This document shows positions 35,561 through 49,734 of a DNA stretch of 64,000 nt, piece by piece. The first letter of the stretch is position 1. The number at the start of each line of letters is the position of its first letter. This stretch comes from Theocolax elegans (taxonomy: Eukaryota > Arthropoda > Insecta > Hymenoptera > Cerocephalidae). The stretch is taken from assembly GCA_026168455.1 (NCBI GenBank), contig CM047430.1, positions 29,231,237 to 29,295,236 of the forward strand, written 5' to 3'. A model generated the notes under the pieces. That model saw nothing but the letters and a program-made list of their open reading frames with translations, was not told the DNA's origin and searched no databases. A program made the position numbers and the translations under genes.

Positions 35561-37540
35561 CCGCTTCAAATTCACTTCCCTGTGGGATTCTCCTATATGT
35601 GTGCACATATATGCATTTTTATTTCTTGTATTGATTAATATTTTTTGCGGAAGTTTGAGCGTTTGTTAAAAATAAATACCGCCAATCTATACGCGCGTAT
35701 CAAAGTTTGACGTTACAATTTTACTTCCTTGTAAAAGAATTTTTTTATTTGTTAAATATGTTTTCGGGTGCGTCTGCAGCCTAAAAAACGTATTTTTAGA
35801 AAATGGTCGTATGAATGTAGGTATGTGCGTGTTTTTGGACATACAAAGCTTTCAATCCACTTAAAATTTTAGGAAAAAATAAACATTATATATCTTTAAT
35901 GAAATATTTTATTGCTTATATCTCTGAAACTAATCGGTCAAATTCATTGAAAATAAGAATTTCAAAATCAAGTGGTTCCTGAAAAAAAAGAATATAAAAT
36001 ACAATTTTTCTGAAAATACATGCTGTGAAATAATAACAAATTTGTTTAATTTACATTTAATTATAATTTTGTTAAGATTAATTAAAGTTCATATTTTAGA
36101 ATAATATATTACATATAGGAGCGATACATTACTTTTTGGGAAGCTACGTGCTAATGAATTGGCAGCGGTTTTTTTAAATTAAAATAAAGTATTTGGTTAA
36201 CACTTGAGGGTGATATGTGTATACTTAAGTGAATATCGGACTCAAAAATTGGGCATTGTTTATATTTTTTTAAACAAAATAATTTATTTTTGGAAAAATC
36301 CTTTGCGTTTGGTTCTAAAGCATACTCTAAATGATATTCCCAAACATTTTCAGATTTATTAATCGCTAATTAGCGTATAATGTATAGTTTCACATTTTAT
36401 ACCTCTTTTACTCAAAATCACCATCCAAAAATTTGTTTTCAAACTATTTGATTAACACGCCGCTATTTTATGTTTTAAACTATTCGTATGAATTTTTTCA
36501 GGTTTTTAACTCAATATTTTCAATATATATTTAGATTAAATTGTGAAGGTCCCTATAATTTCGATCTGATCTTCCGTTAACAAACAGACATTTTATTAGT
36601 TTTAGTTTAGAATGTATATTATACTAAAATAGATGGTCGAACATTATTCTAATTGATTAAATAACTTTACCGATATATACAATTGAAAATAAATGTTTTT
36701 CCTGCAAGTAACATATGTGCAGTTAGTTTTAATTTATTTAGTCCACATTAATCAGCAATGCGTTGTATAAGATTTTTCACGGTATTATGTAAATTCTGCT
36801 CTTTTTTATATACATTAAAACGTAGACTACCCTGAATTTTCCCTTTATCAGTAATCTTGCATTATTATGCTGCGCATGCAAATGAATGATGTGTCATTTA
36901 GCTCTATTTATTATTCAAAAACATAAGCGAAATGTGGTTTATTAAAACGCAGTTGTCTTCAGAATTTACAGCATGGGATGGATTAAACTGCTTGCAAAAA
37001 TTATTTCTTTTACATACTCGTATTTCGAGTTTGGATTTTAATTTTAAAAGACCGTAGTGTCAAAAATTACAAATTATTTTAAACGACAATATGATGAGTG
37101 TAACAAATAGTCATTAACATTTTGACGGATATAATTAAAGTTTGGTAAATTTATCGTTATGCTTGATAAAATTATGTGTACATTAAGTAACACTGCATAC
37201 ATTTTTCACATTGCAAGTGTACATTTTTTATATAATATAATATAAAAAATTGTTAAACTATGTATGCATTCCAATCCAAAGTTTACGCTTAATTGAATAA
37301 CTATATAAAAAACTAAATTTGATCTAAAATAATATTTTCCAATATAATTCATAAAAAAATATTAAATATACAAACATAATCTAAATATTTATAGTAGCGA
37401 TATATATTAAATAAACTTGTACGAAATATTGAAAAAAATTAATTAATTCACGCGAAACTACATCGATATAGAACGTACATTTTATCAAGATATGTATATA
37501 TATATGGTATATATACAGTGAAACTTCTCTGTTACACCCC
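35561..37540. other. AT-rich stretch, no gene seen
   Basis: Strongly AT-rich with stops in all frames; short TA runs near 37493-37518. Confidence 0.5.
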
Positions 37541-38720
37541 ATCATACGAAAAAATCCAGTCTGGCGTAACAAAAAAAAGGAAAGCTCGAGCCGCGATAAC
37601 GAAGCATCCGAGTCCCTTATCTTCGCAATAAACTTGCGAGCAGACACGACAACGCGTATTCACCGAGTGAAACAATTGCCGTAGCCCGAATTGCGGTACA
37701 TACAGTCGCGAATTCGATGGTACTCGTAATTCGAACGTCCAGACATCGAAAGTAGAAAAAAGGTAAAAGAAGGTTAGGAAACGAGCGAGTATAGAAACAC
37801 GTTGATTGGCTGTGTCGACCGCCCTCCCCCTTCTCTCCCCCTGGGGTTTGATTGCGCTTGAGCTCTAATCTGTAATAGAATCAGGTGAACTGCTGGGCTA
37901 GGCTCGGACGAGATAACAGAGCCGACCAGTTGGGAAAACGTCCGTGGAGGCCCTTGGGTACCTACGCTAAAACACCTACCGTGTTTACCTTTTCCAACTC
38001 CACCGACCGAGCTTCGATGCATTATATATGCCAGATCGTGTTTTCGTGCTTCGATCGAGATACACCGACCGCATTCACCAAGATAACGAGACGGATCGTT
38101 ACGCTTTTTACGAGAAAGGTCATTTTACGTCTTGGTTAAGGTGACACTATTCTTTTGGGTGACTTTGCGGCATTATCATACTTGTTCTCAATAATAATTC
38201 CTTTTTGCATTTAGTAAGTAACCATACATATTTTTAATTGGATAAATGTTTATCCAAATACTGTGCTATATCTCTTATTGATGCTAAAACGCAATACCGG
38301 AAGTAGTTGATACCCGGCCACCGACCAAAATCCACGTGGGCCGGTCATACGTTCGCGCTGTTTAGTTATTTTTTCCCCCAGAGGCAACGTCCTTTATGGC
38401 CCAGTCGTCATTCGCGCGTTTATCCAATCTTTACGTAACGTCGACATTTACGGGCACTGGACGTTCCTGATCGGTTCTATATACGCTCGACTCTCTTCCT
38501 CTCTCGGACAACACCGAGCGTGGAACTTTGCGCGTTGATGGCAGCCCGAGATGCTCTCCAGGGAGGTTGATACACGTTCCTTCTGGAGCTATAGTTCTTG
38601 AATTATTATTGCGATAAGACTTGATGTTTACGGTCTAGAGCGGCCTCGATATATTTATTACTTTTGTGCAGATCCGAACATGTAGTCCATATACCAAACT
38701 CACGTATGTATACCTTGAGT
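37541..38720. other. long GC-rich island, possibly regulatory
   Basis: This is one of the longest GC-rich blocks in the window, with CpG-rich parts at 37780-38120 and 38290-38600. Open frames occur on both strands, and none has a recognisable domain, signal peptide or splice context. Confidence 0.3.
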
Positions 38721-39576
38721 GTACGTATCCACCAAACTTTTCTTTGAATATTTAATTACAATCTATCTAATCGAGCGGTTCGTTCAAGTTTACATCATTA
38801 ATTGGATCGTTGCATTAAATTATCGTTAATTCGCTGCCCGCGTTTACATATAGACCCGGAAGTAAAAATTCATCTAATATTTAGTTTATACGCGGTTAAA
38901 TAATCATTAATACCGGGCGATGCGTAAGTTCGATAATAAATGAACGACCATTACGCGCTTGTCGATATATTCTCCCTTTGAAAATACTGAAATCCATTAT
39001 TTAGTATATAATACAAAATATTGGAAATCGCAATTATTTTACTGAAAAAAACTTACTGAATTGCTTCTTTGTATTTCGTAATATATTTACGAATCAAACA
39101 TTACTTCCTTTATTCGGTTGCAACTCCCAAGTGCAAACACTATTTATATTTTGTTTAGTCGATCCATTGATTTTTCTCATTTCACTCGTTAATATTTTTC
39201 CTGTGCAACCACGATGTAACGCACAATGTATTGTAAATTTGCTGCCGGTAAACCTCAGATTTAATTACAATTTAAATTTTATACCAAATTCATTCCGTTA
39301 TTAAATATTTTGTAAAAAATTTGTAAAAGTACGAACGAATACATGTTTCTTTTTTTATATACACAATCGTACGATATCGATTGTTCAGCTTTAATAATCA
39401 TTGTATGTGCGATAACAATACTTAGTCGACATATCAAATCATATAGATAAAGTTTCATTTATTTAAAAAAAATCCCTGCCAAGCTCGTAATTTGGACTCT
39501 AGACATGTCAAAACTTAATTTTAACATGTTTTTAGCAAATCAAAAAGTTTTACTATTATAAAGCTTTCCCTACGAG
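38721..39576. other. AT-rich stretch, no gene seen
   Basis: Nothing recognised. Confidence 0.5.
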
Positions 39577-39650
39577 GAAGCAGTAATAATTTATACAATT
39601 CATGAAATTACATATATAATTTCATGAATTGTATAAATTATTACTGCTTC
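39577..39650. repeat. perfect hairpin, 34-bp arms with 6-nt loop
   Basis: The arm starting GAAGCAGTAATAATTTAT at 39577-39610 is followed by the loop CATATA and the exact reverse complement ending at 39650. A perfect 34-bp match in AT-rich DNA suggests a recent event, such as an inverted duplication or the remnant of a small foldback element. A hairpin RNA is possible, but animal miRNA precursors normally carry bulges. Confidence 0.9.
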
Positions 39651-41704
39651 GCTGTATATATGTTTCAGTATTAATATTATACTGCATTATTGAGGCTGCA
39701 AATTTGAATAAAAATGATCTATTGTTTACAACCTGCGTATTATATTCTACACATTGTATCCTAAACTGCAAATGTTATACATAAAAGTAACGATGGAATT
39801 AATAAAATGACAAAATATGTACTATACAACTTTCACCGTACACCATACGTAACTCTTTTCAATAAAATAATGATTATCTAGCGGAAAATAATTTTTGCGA
39901 GGTACCGTCATCTTTAACATCTACTTCTGCGTAAACAGACATCAGTGACACGGGGTAGGTACTGTGTGTATACTCGATGCATTAGCGTATATACCGCGCG
40001 TCGAGAGGTTCTTCCGCGAAAATCTCCCAGCTTTCTGGTTGCAAGGCTTTTTCGTGTCTCCGGGTTTCCACTGGTATCCGCTTTTCTGGGCTCTCTTGTT
40101 TTTTCCTCTCTTTCTTTTCATTTCTCTGTGATCTGTCTGTTCCACTCTTGGAGTTCCGGCGCGTTGTCAAAGAAGAAATGTATATAACAAACGGAGAGTA
40201 ACTTTTTCAACGTGTGGTACAACAGCGCTCTCGGTCTGTGCTACCTATATCAAAGCAATGGCCTCTAATAATTAGACACTAGACATGCTTTCATATATAT
40301 ATATACCGAAAAAGAATAGTTCATTCCCTAACATTTCTCGGGCTTTCTATTTCGCATTCCGATTTACGGTTTATTTTTCTAACGTGACAAATTGCGAATG
40401 GTCGCGAGGTTCCCGAATATGTAAATATTGATCATTCCACAAAAATACGTAGTGTGTACGTGTACGTATTCGCGAGTGAAGCGAAGTGACAAATAATTGA
40501 TTGTTTAATTTACGTTGTTGATGGAACAAGGATTAATCAGTACGTTCATTATTATAGTCAATTGTTTAATCAACAAGCACATTTAATTTTCTTCCTCGAT
40601 TACATATTTTATTTCATAATATAAAAAGTGGAAAAATAGTTTAAAATATTTTATTTTATTGACAAAAATGTGTGCGAGGTGCATGTACATACGCGTACAA
40701 CTAAATTCTCGGTTTTTTTCTAAACACAAATATTTTTATTGGAAAGGCTGCATGTAAATATATAAAATCCTTATACACCTTGATTGAGAAAATAACAGAA
40801 GAGCAGGTCTACAAACTTTTAAATATAAATATGAGGCAGCGCGTTTCGACAGGACTTAAATAAATGTATGTGCTTTGTTGTAGGATGAAAAACTATGAAC
40901 GTTTTTAAAACTAAAAATTACTTATAGATCGTGCAATGAAAATGTTTCAACAGCTTGTTTGTAAACTTTCCCTAGTTTATTTTTTTTTTGTTTTTATATC
41001 GAAATATGTTGAAATACCTCGGTCTTAAAACAAAGACATAGCTCTTGAAACCAGAAAACAAATAAATAAATAATCTTGTTTAATTTTAAGCCCATTTAAT
41101 ACATTTAAATCGAAAATTCATATCGTACACCTATTGACTAATACAATTTTTTATCGATATTTCACATACACACTGTATGTCCTACATTTCAAACGAATGA
41201 AAATTTCTGTATTTTATTGAGAAAATTTTTTTTCATGTTATAGAAGTAAAATATATATATACATCGAGAAAAATGGATAGACTGAACAATTAAATTAATT
41301 CATCAAGGAGGAATAGGTTTTATATGTTCAAAGAATATGTCCATCGTATTATAGGTAAAAGTAAGTACTGGGGCATAATACCGAAAACTATTGGCTCGGC
41401 AGTTGAACTCGATCACGCTACTGAATAAAATATTGCTTTGGTAGCATCCGTACATTCAAAAGCTTTAATTGCTTACCGAACCGTATTTCAGAGTTTTTTG
41501 CGAACCACACTATGATATACTATTTAAATGTATTTTATTTCGGTAACGTAGAGCCAAATATATATCAACTCTAGATAAAGTTTATGTTTGGCGAAAGTTT
41601 ATATCACATACACAATGAGACTCTCCCAAACTTGTAAAGTATAGATAAACTTAAAATAAGGTCTTATGTAATTTGGATTACTAACAAAAATTAAAAAATT
41701 TTTT
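39651..41704. other. intergenic, short GC-rich block at 39940-40250
   Basis: The GC-richer part has overlapping open frames on both strands without recognisable products. The remainder is AT-rich. Confidence 0.4.
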
Positions 41705-41772
41705 ATATCTGAGATTTGAACCTCCGATTTTCTACTTCGGGTCTCTCGCTCTACCAACTGAGCTATTTTATT
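41705..41772 (-). repeat. tRNA-like SINE fragment (copy 3)
   Basis: On the minus strand an A box, TAGCTCAGTTGG (41765-41754), continues GTAGAGC, giving a perfect D-arm. It is followed by a B box, GGTTCAAATCTC (41722-41711), at the right spacing. The T-stem and anticodon stem do not pair well and there is no acceptor stem, so it is a tRNA-derived relic rather than a tRNA gene. It lacks the GCATCGCGGACG leader of the other two copies. Confidence 0.6.
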
Positions 41773-42060
41773 ATTGATTATGTCATAATATTAAATTTTT
41801 GTATCTCAGAGTAAATTTGAAAAATATTTTTATCTATAAGATATTACTTTAAATTTATCTAAATGTAAATTTACGCTGGTATATACGTGCATACACTTGT
41901 GGGTCTTTACGTATGTATTAATTATTAATATTACTATCGGGTTACGTTTCAATTAGAAAATAAAAAAATATATTGAATCAATATCATGTAATTATTCATT
42001 TTTATATTTATAATTGTATGTACGTGTGGGTATGTGTAGTTTAAAGTTTATTTTTAATTC

Positions 42061-42520
42061 AAATTCAGCAATACCCGAAACCCATTGATCTTTCCACTCC
42101 CCTTACGGTTAGTCACATCTGTCTTTCTCCATCGCAACGATGCCGAGCGACCACACACAATCATGAAAGCACTCGGCACTTCCTTCTTTCCAGAAGCTCA
42201 CGAACCGGTGATCTATGCTTTCTCTTCCTTTTGCTCTCCGCAGCGTAAACCCACCGGTTTCTTTTTTTTCCGTATATCCTTCGTCCTGACGTTATTTAAT
42301 GCGGATACTACAGACCGAGGAACTACTAGATCCTTCGAGATCCAGGAATTTTCGGAGGTGTATAACTTTAACGACGATTTACGGAGGACGGAAGTCGCGC
42401 AGTCCTTCGCGATTATAAAGGGGTGTTGCGTCACGTCGACCTAAGCCCAAAAATTATAGGTGAAGCGACGGGTTTTCCAAGAATTTCGATTTCATTCGGT
42501 TGTCCTGGTATACGCGACAC
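42061..42520. other. GC-rich island, unrecognised frame
   Basis: A plus-strand frame of 119 codons (42085-42444) runs through the island; the opposite strand is open as well. No domain is seen. Confidence 0.25.
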
Positions 42521-44061
42521 CTTTTTTCAATAACACGTGTCCCACTGTTTAACATAACTATTCAAAATTTTAAATTTGAATAATTTTTCAATTTATATGA
42601 CTGTAGGATACACTGCACGCTTTCGTTCATTGAAGAAAACCCCTCTTAGCGGCTAGTTAGATTAAATGTTTCTCGCCAATAACGAAAGTAGAAACCTTCT
42701 ACTAAATTTTTAACGAGTGAAAACAATAATTTCAATGGCTAAACAATAATTACAATGCTAAGCACACGAGAAATAAGGAAGTTTTGGCATGGCGCGCACA
42801 AACGATCACACACTCGCGTGCGCGGCGACATTTTTTATTTTCTTTTTTCAATGCATTTAAATTTTGTAGCTCGAAAATGGAACAATTGTAATTGGACAGT
42901 TGCAATTACGCGAATAGGTGTGTAAAAACGAAAAGTTAAAAGAAAAAAGGTAAGAAATACTCGAGAAACGAGTATGGCACTTAAGAGTAGGAGAAATAGA
43001 GGTAAAACATCTTTTACCTCCTCTTTCTAATTTTCGTCTAGTTCTTGTGTGCTCACACCAATATCGCATTTATTTGCACTTCGAATTTCCTTAACAGGAT
43101 TCTTAACGAGTACGGTGGATGCGTTAGTACAGAGAAACGTATTGAGCCACGCGATTAGTGAACCATTATATAGTTATAATAGACTATTTAATGCTTATTT
43201 TCATGAGGCCGATTATTCCATAATCTTACGTGCATTAATGATTTACAACGATTACGATTCTACTAAAAAAACCTAGCTTGTAGTTAATTTAAATATGCTT
43301 AAGCAGTTTTTGTTGTATAATTATAAGTCAATAGACGTTTTAATGTCAGTTTGACAAATACAAAGACATTGGGATTCAAAGTAATTATGACAAATTATTA
43401 TAAGTAGGAGATTTTACGGTCACTTATTTAACAAAACATTTAACGAAAATATATTCGAAATAACGTTGGTTGTTCTTTGTTTTTTATACCGCAGATATAT
43501 CTGGTTTGGTATTTCGCAAACTTTTTACCTTCAAACGGTAGAACAAGAACTATTCTCATGCCAGTTGAACATCACGCAACACTTTTTGCCATTCGATCTT
43601 CAACCTTGCATTGGCAGATGAAAACAACAATTAAAAAAAGTGTATACTGTTCTTCAAATATTTTCCTACCGAACAATTTAATAATACTTTGTTCGAATAT
43701 ACGGAACAAAGTACCCGACACTAATACTTTTTACTTATCTTCATCTAAATTCTCTTATCATTCAAACTTTAAGATATTGAACGCAGCAGGTGCAATGTAC
43801 CTTTTATTTCTATTTCCAAACTCAAAAAGCATCTTAAGGAAAACAAACAATAATTATATATTGGTAAATAAAGATTCGATAAGTTATTTGCGAGCACTTG
43901 CAGGTAGACGAAACCCAATCCCATTCAATCCGTATAATCTGTACCTTGCCGTCCCTCTTACTTTCTTTAGTTTCGTTAGTTTCGTTGTTCAGTTTGATGG
44001 ACACTGCATAAAACTATATATACAGCAGAAGGTAAATAAGAATACGGTAGTAAAAAAATAA
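42521..44061. other. mostly AT-rich, longest non-transposon plus-strand frame (43477-44061)
   Basis: The 194-codon frame starts at a non-ATG codon. Its first ATG gives about 167 residues. It is Ser/Asn/Phe/Leu-rich with no motif, no signal peptide and no splice sites, and codons follow the local base bias. I regard it as chance, but it is the longest unexplained frame here. Confidence 0.2.
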
Positions 44062-46380
44062 TGAACGATGTACAAATTAGTCTATCATCGATGGTCACTG
44101 CACTGCGCACCCTGAGTCGATAAATCACAAGAAGAAAACGATTAGAAGGAGATAACCTTGTGAAAACATTGGAAAAACCTTACCTTCATCGAAGAGTCAC
44201 GTTTTCTCATACCCGACGGTTTTCCGTTCTTTTTTATCGCTATCATTTCTTTTGGCTAACGGTCTATTTTTCTACTTCTTACGTCTTTCCGATATCAAAA
44301 TTGAATTGTTATATTAAGACGTAAATTGACTATCATGGGAGTTACTTTAGATAAAGACAATTTATATACTCAATTGACTTTTGAATTATTAATGTTTGAA
44401 CGCTCTAAATAATGATACATGATATGTTCTTCTAATAATTACCTCAACTTCGTTATAAAAGGCAATTAAATTTCATTAAAAATAAATAAAAGCATAATGA
44501 TAATTAATAAAAATTATATAGAGATAATAATATATAAAAAATAAGTAAGGAAGACTAAGTAATGGAAAATACAGATATAATCAATGTATAATTAGTGAGT
44601 TTATTTTACAAGTGATAAAAGTGCCTATTTTTGTTCACGTAGAACCTCAAAATGATCTCTCATCCCGTAACGCAAGCTTACTCAATCGCGAGGTTTAATA
44701 ATAGTTGAAAAAGAAAAACGAAAAGAAAAAGTATCCTCGTTACGTCAAGTGTAAATGAGTTAAACGGCAAGTGTAAATGAATCACTCGATGTTGTAAAAA
44801 AAAATTACCCGGGAGGTAAATTTGCACGGCAGCCGTGACCAATTCACTGTTGATTTAGGCCGAACCTGTTTATTCTGCGTTTCGCTGATCTCATCATCTC
44901 GAGGTGACGCGACTTGCCAACCATTAATAAAGATTACAGGGAATGCGCGTATTCGGTATACATATCCTCTATTATACATCCAAATTCCCCGGTGCATATT
45001 GTGCGAGATGAAAATGACGTTCCGCTCGCGAAAATTATACATACGTTTCAAAGAATATACGTTTAAATAGCCTTTTTTTACGAACCTTATAGCGGATTTT
45101 TAGTTTTTCGCGAGTGCACACGCGAAATAATTAGGATGTTCAATATTCGAATATAAGCGAATTCCTTTCGGTGTACGTGTAGTCAGCATGTAATTTAACC
45201 TTCAACAATGAATCTCGTTTGTAATTAATAAACTTGAAGCTGCGCGCGACATATTAATATATCGTACATACACACACGCACACGCGACACACAAAGAGTA
45301 ACAATGTTTTGCTTGTAATTTTACGTAGACATTGTATAACATTAACATTTAGTCTAGTATATACGTTGCCGAATATTTTCGATAAAATTATTACTACAAT
45401 TAATTTAATGAAATTAATAAATTAATCTAGAATCGCACTTGTATTGTAAATATGTCAGAACTAAATGAGAAACACACGCGGTCCCAAGAGATTCAGCACA
45501 TATGTAATTAAAAAATTATACTCTTATGAATAGGTTATGGAACAACAACCCCAATAGACACGTATTTCATGTAAACTGTTGGGTCATCTTTCGGCTTAAT
45601 GCACCACGTTGAATTCTTTTGTTACCACATTTAAAGATTTATTACAAACATTTACTAATGTTAGCTATAATTTATCTATATGATTGTCTATGTTATTATT
45701 ATTTTCTACTAGAAAGTATGCAAATTTAAATAAATTATGACTATTTGACACTATGATAAAAAAAAATAATTTATTTTCTCAAATATTAATTATATTATAT
45801 ATAAGTAAATGTTTGATGATATATAATATTAATTATGCAAATAATATAGTATTGATGACTTCTAATAATTAATCTGTTCTCGTTTAAAGTTTAATTTATA
45901 CATTTTAAAAATGCGTTTTCAAAAACTTTAACAGTAAATTTATAATCACTTATTTAATAACTCTTTGTGATTCCAAAGAAAAATATATTACAAGCAAAAA
46001 TTGATCAAGTTAATTGAACAAGTTATCTAAATAATGCGACTTGATAAAATCGCATATAACTGGCATAGCACTAGAATCAAAGTAAATGTACTATAAATTT
46101 ATGACAGCGGAATAGTAGAAATTGAGCATTTTAAGGTTAGACAAATTTTGTAATTTGATCATATTAGGATCATATTTTGAGCATTTTATGCTAATTCGTC
46201 ATTTTCTGGCTTAAAAATCGTTTCAATTATGCATAAACTTATACATTAATTGTGTAAAATAAAAATTTTTTAGTAATTGCATAATCATGAAAAAGCGCAG
46301 TAAAACTGTGAAAGTTGAAAAAGCTATTGAATTTTGAACGATCAATCGTTGAAGGAAAAACAATCGTCAACGAATGAATG
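44062..46380. other. intergenic, no gene seen
   Basis: AT-rich, with a mildly GC-richer part at 44810-45180 in which both strands have short open frames. Confidence 0.45.
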
Positions 46381-47070
46381 CTCATCTCGGATTTCCCTAA
46401 AAATCGAGAGAAAGCGGTATTAAATCAACCGCATGACCAGTAACCAGAGGAGCGCAAAAAAAGAAAAAAAATAAATCCTAATTCCTGAAACATGGAGAGA
46501 ATAGTAAAAAAATGAGCGTGATATAGGCACAAAAGCAGGGGTATACGTGAATATAAATCAAAAGTAGAGGTGTATATAGAGAGCGATCGCGTAAGCGCGG
46601 ACGGCGGTGCGGCGGTGGCGACTTGATGAAACAATACGAGCCGCGATTTAAGTAGAACAAAGCACAAGCTCGGCTCCTATAAGCGATAAATCATAGGTCG
46701 TTCAAGGGGTTGATTCGATCGGGTCGGGTAGCTCGTCGGGGAAACCGATTGGTACATACGTACATATACCTATAAATTAACGCCTTAAGTGCGTTTGACG
46801 TTCAGCGACTGAGCTCCGCGGGCGCGAATTTCGAACGTCGCGCGATCCGCCGTCTACGAATATGGCAGTGGCACGCGTAATTAATCTAATTGATGTTGCT
46901 CCACCGTATATGTGATATGTTGTACTAGAGCAGCCTCCTCTTTGGCCCCCGGAGAACCGAGTGTGCGAAACGCGTTCGCGGCTGGGCATGACGTTTATGC
47001 ACGAGTTCCGCGCAACTACGCGCCTCTCGCAACTGTCTTCATTAATTAGTATTTTCAACCTGGAATCGTG
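46381..47070. promoter_or_regulatory. GC-rich island with homeodomain-type site cluster
   Basis: The word TAATTAATCTAATTGATG at 46878-46895 packs three TAAT/ATTA cores in CpG-rich sequence. Around it are CGGACGGCGGTGCGGCGGTGG (46597-46617) and GTTCGCGGCTGGGCATGACG. No coding frame is convincing. An enhancer or promoter is inferred. Confidence 0.25.
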
Positions 47071-47859
47071 ATCTTTTCATGTCATCCTACTACCCATTAC
47101 TAACCACCTTTCATAATCATTCCTCTATTTCGAAATCTCGGAATTATATTGAATTAGTTATTTTATATACTTTTTAATATTTGATTTAGTCCCTTCATAC
47201 ATCTTTTACTTATATATATATACATGTATATTATTCATTCATTCAAACGATCTGGAGTGACTTCGCCAGCGAATGAACCTATCAGGAAAATTTGAAATTC
47301 TTAAAAGTTCCGTACATATGTAAAATATACTACTGGATAAAAACTTGAATAATATTAGCTTTTGTATATATCGTATTAATTAATTATAAAATAATATGTT
47401 GATTGAATGTTATTATTCGTATTTAGTAAATGAAGACCGGAGCCACCGAATGAACCCACGCATTTGAAATTATTGACACTATCGTAACTTCTAATTTTTC
47501 CTATGCTTCAAAAAACCATTGTTTTTAAAAGAAATGACTCTGTCACCTTACACGTATCGTGATTTTATTCAGTGAAACAAGGGTGTTTAAGTTTTTTAAT
47601 CAAACAAAGTTAAAATCGACTTTACACAATTAGAAAATACTTGAATTTTATATTATACCTAAAATAATTATTGGAATAAATTTTGAATCAACAAAATACA
47701 TTATAGTGAACTTCAATTCCGTTTTTGGTTCATTTAAATATCTTTATTGATTTAAAAATAATGTTCACAAATAATAGGATCTATGAAATAACTCAATTAG
47801 ATAATACAAATTAACGTAAACTTATATACAAATTTATATAACTATCTATAGTATACTAT

Positions 47860-47860
<1 letters not shown>
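47071..47860. other. AT-rich stretch, no gene seen
   Basis: Nothing recognised. Confidence 0.5.
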
Positions 47861-47906
<46 letters not shown>

Positions 47907-47932
47907 TATATATATATATACATATATACACA
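47861..47932. repeat. (CA)n then (TA)n microsatellite
   Basis: About 22 CA units (47861-47904) pass directly into a TA run. Confidence 0.98.
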
Positions 47933-49734
47933 ATAGAATATTGGGACCAAAATAGAATATAATAACAATAGAACAATCATGTATTAAATACAATAATTAC
48001 AAAATCAACGTCGCATTTGTGTAAGAAATATTAAATAAAAATAAAATTAGGTTACTGTAATTTCAAAGCAAATGAGTTTTCCATGATTAACGCAGAAATA
48101 TAAGAACAAAACATAATTTAATTAATATTTTAATCAAATGAGTACGATTTGTAAATTGAATAACACGCTGTGCACATTCTATAGCTAGTATACCGAATAT
48201 CACATTTGTATTTACAATATCCCCTGTAAATGTAATCATATGTACATATATAAGTTTTGAATTAATTTAATTTGTCAATCGTAAATTTATCATTTTTTGA
48301 AAATGTTGGTAAAGTTACAGTTGCAGAACTCGTTAAAACTTTATTCAAACATTCGGCAATGAATTTAGTTAATTTAGATAAATTCTGTTTTACTATATTG
48401 ACGTTATTTATACATTTTAATTGCCAAAAAAACTGTATCTCTATTTATACTAATTAAATGTTACAACGCTAAACGGAAACACTAAAATGAATTAGTAAAT
48501 TAACTAACGTCAAATTAAAATACGAAACTTGTATAATGTTGTTAAAAGTCCGGATAGAAAGAAACTCTAGTAAGCGTAAAAGACAATAGCTCACGAAATA
48601 AAATGTAATAATTTAACGGAAAAGTACACTCAATTAGGCAATTAACGGGAGTTAAATCCTGTGTAACATCTTAATTGCGGAGAAGGTCGGAATCAACAAA
48701 GACTGTTTTCGATCCTCGTTTGTAACAATTAATTAAACGCACATAAGTAAAGAAAGCTTTCAGCCAAGCTCACCTAGAAAGAAAAATATATAGATGCAAA
48801 AGAGTTTGCGGGGACGTTGCAGTATACCTTTTTCGCGCGAGCGCTTCAGTCTTTAATTACGCCGAAATGCCCGAGCTGGAATTACAGAGGCACCCTCCGA
48901 GCAATCGGATCACTCTGCTCTATATAGGATACATATACCTACCCGGCAAAGTAAAAATTACTCAAGAGCGCGCCTGCATCTAGATCTTAAATTGTGGTCT
49001 GTGCGTTTTTGTCGCTATGAATTAAGCCGTACTAACAATCTCGGCTTAACGAGACGCCTGACTGATGCTTAAACTTCGTGTTCCTGTATACGGGAAAAAG
49101 GGACGCCGAAAATTACCGTTTTCATTTTGTGGCCCTTCCTGGAGCTTACATTTTGACTTAATATTACGCTTTTGTCATTTCGAGGAATCGTTTCATCCAT
49201 TTCTTTCAATTATGAAACTTATTATATACATTTTTATCATCTTTTATTTTATCTTCTTATTTTTATAAATAAAATATATATTATAAATAATTTAACACTT
49301 GCTTGAAAGTAGTTACATTAATTATTCTATCATTGCTAATATTAATTATTTTTTTTCACATATTAATTCGGAAGCTTATATAAAAAAATTCTCTTATTTT
49401 TACGATTATCGATACGAATTACCTTCCCTAGCACATTTTTCTTGATAGTAACATTAAACCCTTTCTTATCTCATCTATTCCTTTTCAGGTTGCTAATTTT
49501 AAATCTGAAGTCATAATTCAAAATTTAGAAATAAACACTTTCTATCTGACATTTTAAAATATTTAATAAAAAATAGAAATTTTGTATTATATTTTATTTT
49601 GAAAAAATAATAACAATTCTTACGTATTTTTCAATTTTAACTGTATATGGCTTTGTTTATTACGTTTCCAATGTAACACTATAATTTATTCATTTACATT
49701 CAAAAAGCTTCAGGAACGACTTAAATTTAAACTA
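47933..49734. other. AT-rich, with a GC-richer patch at 48780-49090
   Basis: In the patch an initiator-like TTCAGTC precedes an ATG at 48867 that opens a 38-codon frame (MPELELQRHPPSNRITLLYI...) ending in TAG at 48981. I do not recognise it, and no splice partner is evident. The rest is AT-rich. Confidence 0.25.

Noticed and set aside
41705..41772. functional tRNA gene on the minus strand
   Set aside because: A box and D-arm are good, but the T-stem does not pair and there is no acceptor stem.
43477..44061. 194-codon plus-strand frame, the longest frame not tied to a transposon
   Set aside because: No ATG at the start, no motif, no signal peptide, and residue use follows local base bias.
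47861..47904. CRISPR-like regular repeat
   Set aside because: It is a plain CA microsatellite with no spacers. The 28-bp arrays at 59.7 and 61.1 kb are also directly adjoining units without spacers.
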